DNA of 64,000 bases, taken from contig NZ_CP045369.1 in the NCBI RefSeq assembly GCF_009363535.1, forward strand, positions 2,491,001 through 2,555,000, given 5' to 3'. This document shows, piece by piece, positions 62,032-64,000 of this stretch. Under the pieces are notes generated by a model that made no database searches, had not been told where the DNA came from, and worked only from the letters and a program-made list of their open reading frames with translations. The stretch comes from Microbulbifer sp. THAF38. Its GTDB lineage: Bacteria > Pseudomonadota > Gammaproteobacteria > Pseudomonadales > Cellvibrionaceae. The position numbers and the translations under genes were made by a program. Positions within the stretch are counted from its first letter, which is position 1. Each line of letters begins with the position of its first letter.

Positions 62032-62835
62032 ATGCAGACAATCATTGAAGAAACCATCGGCATCGCCTGCCATCTCACGCTAAATCGTCCGCAGCAGCGC
62101 AACGCCATCAGTTTGCAAATGGTGGATGAGCTTCTGCAAAAGCTCGCAGAAGCGGAAGAAGACCCACAGGTACGAGCACTGGTGCTGCGCGGTACAGAAC
62201 ACAATTTCTGCGCCGGTGGTGATATTGCCGATATGCTCAACGCACAACAGGGCGCGAGTGATGGAAATAGCGATGCGTTCTTCCAACTCAACCGCCGCTT
62301 CGGCGAATTGATGGAGCGATTTAATCGCACTCCCCTGGTCGTCATCGCAGTATTGGAAGGTGCCGTAATGGGCGGTGGTTTTGGGCTCGCTTGCAGTGCC
62401 GATATTGCCATCGCCGATCGCAGCTGTCGCTTTGCCCTGCCGGAAACCCGCCTGGGTTTACCGCCTGCACAAATTGCTCCCTTTGTCGTGGCACGGGTCG
62501 GCCTCTCCCAGGCCCGACGCCTCGCCCTCAGCGGAGCAAAAGTCAATGCACAGCAGGCCTTGGAAATTGGGTTAATCCACCAGTTACTCGATAATTCCGA
62601 AGCCCTCGAAGGCGCGTTGCAGGAACACCTGGGCGCGATCAATGCCTGCGCTCCCGGCGCCCTGGCAACAACCAAGCAGATCTTGCTGGATGCAGCGCGG
62701 GTGAGCGATGAGACTGCACTCGGCCAACTACTCGACGGCGCCGCGCAACAGTTTTCCCGCGCAATTCAAGGCCATGAAGGGCGCGAAGGCGCCCGTGCAT
62801 TTCTGGAAAAACGATCACCGGAGTGGCAGCACTGA
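62032..62835 (+). CDS. Enoyl-CoA hydratase, AtuE-like
   Basis: A 267-residue crotonase-fold enzyme, hydrating the carboxylated enoyl-CoA (isohexenylglutaconyl-CoA or 3-methylglutaconyl-CoA). The oxyanion-hole segments are NFCAGGDIADML and EGAVMGGGFGLACSADIAIA, and the catalytic Glu is expected in FALPETRLGLPP. It lies ten bases after the dehydrogenase and overlaps the biotin carboxylase start by one base (TGATG). Confidence 0.9.
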   Translation: MQTIIEETIGIACHLTLNRPQQRNAISLQMVDELLQKLAEAEEDPQVRALVLRGTEHNFCAGGDIADMLNAQQGASDGNSDAFFQLNRRFGELMERFNRTPLVVIAVLEGAVMGGGFGLACSADIAIADRSCRFALPETRLGLPPAQIAPFVVARVGLSQARRLALSGAKVNAQQALEIGLIHQLLDNSEALEGALQEHLGAINACAPGALATTKQILLDAARVSDETALGQLLDGAAQQFSRAIQGHEGREGARAFLEKRSPEWQH

Positions 62836-64000
62836 TGTCGACAACAGAGACCCTGTTAATCGCCAATCGCGGCGAGATCGCACTGCGAATTATGCGTACT
62901 GCCCGAGCGGAAGGCTATCGCACAGTCGCCGTCTACAGCGATGCGGACTGCGATTCACTTCACGCACAGACTGCCGATATCGCCGTAGCCATTGGCGGGC
63001 AGACTTCGGCGGAGTCCTATCTGGATATCCAAAAAATTCTCGCCGCAGCTAAAAAATCCGGAGCCACTGCCGTCCACCCCGGCTACGGCTTTCTCGCTGA
63101 GAATGCGGAATTTGCCAGCGCTTGCGAAGAGAATGGACTGAGTTTTGCTGGCCCGAGTGCAGAAGTCATAGAACTAATGGGCAACAAACGCAAAGCCAAG
63201 GAGTTTGTTGCCGCTGCCGGCGTACCCTGTATTCCCGGCTTCCAGGGTGCCCAGGACGACGACACCCTGATCGCCGGGGCGCGGCGCATTGGCTTCCCGT
63301 TAATGATAAAAGCCGCCGCAGGTGGTGGTGGGCGCGGCATGCGCCTGGCTCACGGAGACAGCGAACTGGCCTCCCAGCTGCGCGCTGCCCGCAGTGAATC
63401 CATGAGTGCATTCGGCAGCGACGAGTTAATTCTGGAAAAGGCACTGGTCAACGCTCGCCATATCGAAATCCAGGTATTTGCGGATCGTCATGGCAACTGT
63501 ATTCACCTCGGGGAGCGAGATTGCTCCGTACAACGACGCCATCAAAAAGTGGTCGAAGAGTGCCCCTCCCCTGTGGTCGACACCCAGCTGCGGGAAAGAA
63601 TGGGGCAAGCCGCAGTCGACGCTGCGCAAGCCTGCGGTTATCTAGGCGCGGGCACCGTAGAGTTTCTACTCTGCCCCAACGGCGAATTCTATTTCCTGGA
63701 AATGAACACCCGCTTGCAAGTAGAGCACCCGGTAACAGAAATGGTAACCGGTTTTGACTTGGTAGCTTGGCAACTGGCAGTAGCACGCGGCGAAGCCCTT
63801 CCAGCCTCCCAACAGCAAATCACCCAGCATGGCCACGCCATTGAAGTCCGCCTGTATGCCGAAGACCCGGAACAACAATTCCTACCCCAGGCCGGAAAAG
63901 TGCTCCACTGGAAGACGCCAAAGGGGCAAGGAATCCGTATCGACCACGCTTTGAAAAGTGGTTGCGAAATTACGCCATTTTACGACCCCATGCTCGGCAA
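62835..64000 (+). CDS. Biotin carboxylase subunit of acyl-CoA carboxylase, AtuF-like (C-terminus beyond the window)
   Basis: The alpha subunit carboxylates biotin using ATP and bicarbonate. The first 388 residues are seen: LLIANRGEIALRIMRTARAE at the start, AVHPGYGFLAENAEF, the ATP loop MIKAAAGGGGRGMRLAH and EVRLYAEDPEQQFLPQAG. The biotin carboxyl carrier domain with the MKM site should follow beyond 64000. Last seen gene of the TetR-controlled operon. Confidence 0.93.
   Translation, partial: MSTTETLLIANRGEIALRIMRTARAEGYRTVAVYSDADCDSLHAQTADIAVAIGGQTSAESYLDIQKILAAAKKSGATAVHPGYGFLAENAEFASACEENGLSFAGPSAEVIELMGNKRKAKEFVAAAGVPCIPGFQGAQDDDTLIAGARRIGFPLMIKAAAGGGGRGMRLAHGDSELASQLRAARSESMSAFGSDELILEKALVNARHIEIQVFADRHGNCIHLGERDCSVQRRHQKVVEECPSPVVDTQLRERMGQAAVDAAQACGYLGAGTVEFLLCPNGEFYFLEMNTRLQVEHPVTEMVTGFDLVAWQLAVARGEALPASQQQITQHGHAIEVRLYAEDPEQQFLPQAGKVLHWKTPKGQGIRIDHALKSGCEITPFYDPMLG

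Overview
The window reads as the chromosome of a marine-type gammaproteobacterium. The CmoA/CmoB/CmoM tRNA-modification set, RsmJ, SlyX, a TyrR-family regulator beside phenylalanine hydroxylase, and the general protein similarity point to the Cellvibrionales, with a Microbulbifer-like organism the best guess. This is inference from remembered family resemblance; no database search was possible. I see no rRNA, tRNA, CRISPR array, prophage or intact insertion sequence. Most genes are GC-moderate and densely packed. AT-rich, gene-poor stretches lie near 27.0-31.5 kb, 36.3-36.7 kb and 41.0-41.5 kb.

Layout. 0-5.3 kb: truncated CaiB/BaiF CoA-transferase, Mpo1-like protein, TyrR-type regulator divergent from phhA with a perfect TyrR box, an Lrp-type regulator and a CPA2 antiporter. 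5.3-11.1 kb: a tripartite RND efflux operon (outer-membrane factor, adaptor, pump). 11.4-17.9 kb: glutaryl-CoA dehydrogenase, an AT-rich EamA exporter, a TRIC-type channel, a lipoprotein alpha/beta-hydrolase, mercaptopyruvate sulfurtransferase and MsrA. 18-27 kb: a J-domain membrane protein, a CmoM / MazG-like / DUF599 operon, a PreP-like M16 protease, cmoA-cmoB and L-serine dehydratase. 27-31.5 kb: a large secreted lipoprotein and an AT-rich stretch with very small genes, two of them followed by clear terminators. 31.4-34.4 kb: anaerobic ribonucleotide reductase whose glycyl-radical tail is a separate 52-residue gene between nrdD and nrdG, under overlapping NrdR-like and FNR-like sites.

34.5-46.6 kb: a divergent azoreductase/LysR pair around a 35-bp palindrome, a decayed reading frame, a monooxygenase-epimerase-SDR operon divergent from an AraC regulator (a layout like mycobacterial virS-mymA), a BON-domain periplasmic protein, and a GadC-GadB operon. 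46.9-57.2 kb: RsmJ, a STAS-like protein, secreted proteins of unknown function, an OmpA-like lipoprotein, SlyX with a serine hydrolase, a thioesterase, a voltage-gated potassium channel with a zinc ribbon, YciH, and an 865-residue membrane protein resembling an M48 protease that has lost its HExxH motif.

57.4 kb to the end: a TetR regulator divergent from an SDR, carboxyltransferase, acyl-CoA dehydrogenase, enoyl-CoA hydratase and biotin carboxylase. This order matches atuR-atuBCDEF for acyclic terpene (citronellol/geraniol) breakdown; a variant of the leucine route is the alternative. The most unusual points are the split glycyl-radical reductase, the pseudo-M48 protein, the mini-genes at 30 kb, and several palindromes placed at start codons or ribosome binding sites.
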